From the NCBI GenBank assembly GCA_004794785.1, contig SJOL01006737.1, forward strand, positions 31,280 to 95,279: DNA of 64,000 bases, in the 5' to 3' direction. The notes under the pieces are model-generated. The model was not told where the DNA came from. It did not search any database and worked only from the letters and a program-made list of their open reading frames with translations. This DNA comes from Opisthorchis felineus. Lineage: Eukaryota; Platyhelminthes; Trematoda; Opisthorchiida; Opisthorchiidae. Position 1 is the first letter of the stretch, and every line of letters starts with the position of its first letter. A program made the translations under genes and the position numbers. Positions 60,480 through 64,000 of the stretch are shown here, piece by piece.

Positions 60480-63400
60480 CACGTTAATTCTTGGTGGCGG
60501 TAGCATTTTCAGTTTGATTTGCTGGTAAATCTGAGATGCAATTAGTTTATTAAAAGTGCCTTTAAAAACGGGCAACTACTGCTTGCCATATTCATTTAGT
60601 TCTCGCAACAATAAACACAACCAGAACAGCTTTTAGGGTGTGATCTTTTAACTCCAATCCAAAAATCTGCATTGAAGTTCGAGCAAACGATCCAGAGAAC
60701 ATGTAACAGTCTGTTCAGTTTGCACGATGAACAGACCAGTATAACAATGTTGGCTGTTTATTAGACGGCCTACGCAAGAGCTCTAATTAGTGCGCCAAAT
60801 GTGCGTTTTTCAATGTGTGGTTAGCACAAGCTAAATTCTCTTGGTCTTCATTAAGCACACCCAAAATGGGACGTGTTCATTGGGTAAAGAAAAAACCTAC
60901 AGCTCATTTTCGTTTTAAATTGTGGATACTTAGCGAATTTGAAGCAGCTGCATCTCAGAGGCGGTCACCTGAACACGGTATATAGGTGCCGACCACGCGC
61001 AACAGTATGATAGGATTCCAGGAGTAAAATTTTCGCACGCAGCAGTAGTACATTTAGAGGATTGCCCGTGTTTGGTGGTCCTAGAGATTATCCATTCAAA
61101 ACAAAATATGAGGAATGCATGTAGGTCTACACGCGTCAAAATTTCCATGGTTAATAAGCTATATAATACGGAATACACAGCAGTCGTTATTGCGCGATAA
61201 TCAAAGACTCAGCAATATGGGGGCTTCAGAAAATATCAAACGCATTTCTAACACAGCACGTCTGCACATACACCGATAGCGTAAAAGATCAGTTGCGAAC
61301 TGTCTGCGTACAGCGTAATCAGTGGAAGTGGAATAATTTTTCGTTTCGCTCAAGTACTGCGGCTAAATTCGGTGATTAGTTTGTTCCATGATGGGGGATT
61401 GAATGGTAGCACTTACAGCATTCAGGAAATCATCTACGGTTCGTGATTTTTCCTCGAATCACGTCCCTATGTTCAAGTTGAAATCGGCAAATTTTATTTC
61501 AGGTGATTTTGCACCGAATCCTACCCCAGTATGTCAAATGCAAACGACAAACCTTTCATTATTACCCAAATTGTACAATCAATTGTTGTTTGGTCTGAGG
61601 TTTGTCATGTTACTCGACTATAAAAATGCAGCGATGCTGGATAATTTGATTTATTCGGTGATGAATTATATATTAATGCAACAGTAAGCTGTAGGCAATT
61701 TCATTTCCTCAAAGACAAATAAAAATCCTTTATATACAATGGTTTAGTAATCGTAAACGTTTGTACCATGTGTACTAGTTTGACGGGAGCGAATTCTCCG
61801 ACAATATGGCATCAAGCCTAAAAGGATAGAACAGTGAATTTCGTGGCGATACCTTCCGTTCTGCTTTTATTGGACGGAATTCGACACATTCTTTGGGATC
61901 GTGGTCATGCAAACAGACTGGATTATATGCATCACGAAACTCGTACAGTCATCTTTTAGCAGGATGTCAGCTAGGTTAAATTAGTATCTCTCAAACGAAC
62001 CGTGGTTTTGAATACAACTTTGAGCTAGGTTAATCGGTGAACGTTTACTTGAAGAACAACATTTTGGACAAGTGAAACTAGTCCCAAAGCACAGCAGTTC
62101 TTTTGGTGCTAGCAGGGATTGAAAACAACGAAATCTTTCACACATTTGTCTAAACATATACCCCATATCGGTGGATAGATTACCCATGGTTAATTGACCA
62201 GTCGACATAACATTTCCCTGAATATGTGCGCAATGATTTGTTGGTCAACATATACGAGTTAGGGCGGCTTAGATAATTTTGGGGTTTGTAAGTAATGTTC
62301 AACAAAACATTCGTCTGGTTGAGAGAATACGTGGTGAAATCTATGCAGAATGTTATACCGGTGCCAAAATGCAATTGATGTAAAAGCCTGAGTGAATCCG
62401 TTTATGCGAGATTAGGAAAACTTTATCATTCTTTCAACCCTAGCAACACGAAAACCCGTTTTCTGTTTGGCTACGTAGAAAGCGCGGCACAAATCAGTTT
62501 ACATCTGTTAAATGTATTTTATAAACAGTCACGATAGTCCTCCTAACTCAAGGCCTCTGATGAAAGCGTTAAAATGCAGCGATTAAAGAGTGCAATACAG
62601 TGCGAATTTCAAACGTCATAGCTAATTCTTGTGGCGATATTTTGCAGTGAACTCTGCCACTTCAAGTGACTTGATATGGCACCCGATAGGAACGTACGTC
62701 CATATGGCCAGAATTACCATATGCGACGATTCAAGTACTTTTGCTGACATAATGATGACGACGCTGAAAAAGAGACTGAGTAACTTTTCGATGAATGAAC
62801 CAAACCGCTGAACTCCTGACTAATTTTCTCCTCATTAGGTTTCATTCATCCTTGTGTATGCACCCCAGTCATTTTGTTGAGAATAAGTCTCAGTCAATTG
62901 CAGCTGGCGTACCCTATAAAAGCGACTGAGAATTATGCGCCGTACAGCAGCATCGAAATTCGTAGGTAATTCGTAGATCTGGAAACAGTGGCAGCTAAAG
63001 GGTTGCACGCGATACTGTGATCAAAAGCGTACTAAGTTGGGTGCTCAAACTCTCGAGTAGAGTCCGCCTGATGCATAATATATTTAAAACAGAATATTCA
63101 ACGGAAAGGGCTGGTCCTGCTAAATTCTCAGCGAAAATATACATTTGGTAATGTTAGTACAACTTGTTGAAGTGGCCTAGCATATTGTACTGATAAAGAT
63201 AATTTGCAACAAGCATGACAGCAATGAGTAAATTATCCTCAAGAAGGCGAGAATCAGTTTGTTATCCCGAAGTCATTCGACGCGCCACATTCCTTGAGCC
63301 AGCGTTTATTAAAGCACGCGCGATAGTACTGAGGTGCCACCTTGCTTACCATACCTCGTACATTGATGGCGCTCAAGAATAAATTTATGAGCGTAGGATT

Positions 63401-64000
63401 TGTTGCAAAAATTCCGGCGAATGGGTGCTGTGTGGAATGCTCAAAATGATGACGTTCCAACTGGCCCGGAAATGCAAATCATTTGTCACACATTTTCCAA
63501 ACACTCATTTTCCCCTGCCGGCATTCGTGTCGCTTCTGAACTATTTAAGATTTCATGCCTCCTCAAATCGAAATGGTTCTTGCATTCTCTGCCGGATGCG
63601 TGCACTGATAGCGTTTTACTGCTGAGTGTGAATTTCCAGGATGGACTTGAAAATAAATAGCTTTCGGCAAATGCTGCACTGGGTTTGTGATGTGATAGGC
63701 AATGCGGTGTTTGATGTGTGCATTTTGTATTTGTGTGATCACAACTTTTGTTTACTGCTAAATTGTCTCAAACTATGGGGGCTAAACGCGGACAAATAGG
63801 TAACTGTCTCACCACATGCTGCGCATGCGTGTAATTCAACAGCAGACACGGGCGTTAGATGTGGGTAAATACCATGTACGTATCCTCCTCGTGATGTTTT
63901 CTTAATGTGTTTACCCTTTTCTCTTACGTACTTTTGGGTTTTATTAGTTTATATATGCCTATAATCCCTTCCAGAATCTGTTTCGTCTCCCGAGTAAGGG
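60480..64000 (+). repeat. Large diverged direct duplication, right copy
   Basis: Counterpart of 49560-54300, shorter because it lacks the 1.2 kb insert and has smaller deletions. It runs to the end of the window. It carries zinc-finger relic 3. Confidence 0.78.
63300..63982 (-). pseudogene. C2H2 zinc-finger relic 3 (paralogue of the 53.6-54.3 kb exon)
   Basis: The minus strand is colinear with the better exon: a DExxSGRD start after a conserved AG (about 63982), HACAACGETVTYLSAFS where the first finger keeps both Cys, then a deletion of some 45-50 bp that removes its His pair and the next CxxC. QKL, a TGA and SHKYKMHTSN follow, then CSICRKLFIFKSILEIH. Frames then break, and only shifted remnants remain of the last fingers and the C-terminal end. 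Stops, a deletion and frameshifts make it a clear pseudogene. Its first finger is informative because it shows the Cys that the 53.6-54.3 kb copy has lost. Confidence 0.78.

Overview
The window looks like a piece of a repeat-rich animal genome, most likely a flatworm (trematode or cestode). This rests on three things. Coding is sparse and broken into short pieces. The recognisable proteins are eukaryotic retroelement and C2H2 zinc-finger proteins. The Penelope-like elements and the Ty3/Gypsy Gag/Pol fragments resemble families I know from flatworms. The species assignment is inference. I see no bacterial gene organisation, operons, CRISPR array, rRNA or tRNA gene.

Layout. 1.2-7.2 kb holds two dead Penelope-like elements (PLEs) in opposite orientation: copy 1 on the minus strand at about 2.1-4.26 kb and copy 2 on the plus strand at about 4.71-6.41 kb. 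Each lies between the same two flanking repeats, a GGAGT-rich block and an anonymous 'X' repeat, with a one-base N join between the halves. 7.2-16.8 kb has nothing recognisable. 17.17-17.54 kb is a Gag-capsid-like fragment among three copies of a short repeat. 17.95-18.28 kb is a zinc-finger relic. 18.3-30.4 kb is anonymous apart from simple repeats and one perfect hairpin. 30.47-32.61 kb is a decayed minus-strand Ty3/Gypsy pol (protease end, reverse transcriptase, RNase H, integrase). 33.32-33.57 kb is a second zinc-finger relic.

34.8-43.6 kb contains two diverged copies of one segment, cut by a 301-N gap and two one-base N joins. Exact end overlaps indicate that the four contigs are in the wrong order. 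42.48-42.78 kb has an unassigned 101-codon open frame. 47.69-48.88 kb is a second Ty3/Gypsy relic (Gag plus protease). 49.6-54.3 kb and 60.5-64.0 kb are a long, diverged direct duplication. Each copy carries a minus-strand C2H2 zinc-finger exon: the one at 53.59-54.28 kb is nearly intact and the one at 63.3-63.98 kb is ruined.

Together, most of what can be read is a record of transposition, segmental duplication and decay. The only candidate for a host gene still close to coding is the zinc-finger exon at 53.6-54.3 kb, and even that carries a frameshift and a lost zinc ligand. I did not find a convincing new molecular system. The points most worth checking are the mis-ordered contigs, the family of four zinc-finger relics on one strand, and the PLE locus present twice with the element inverted.
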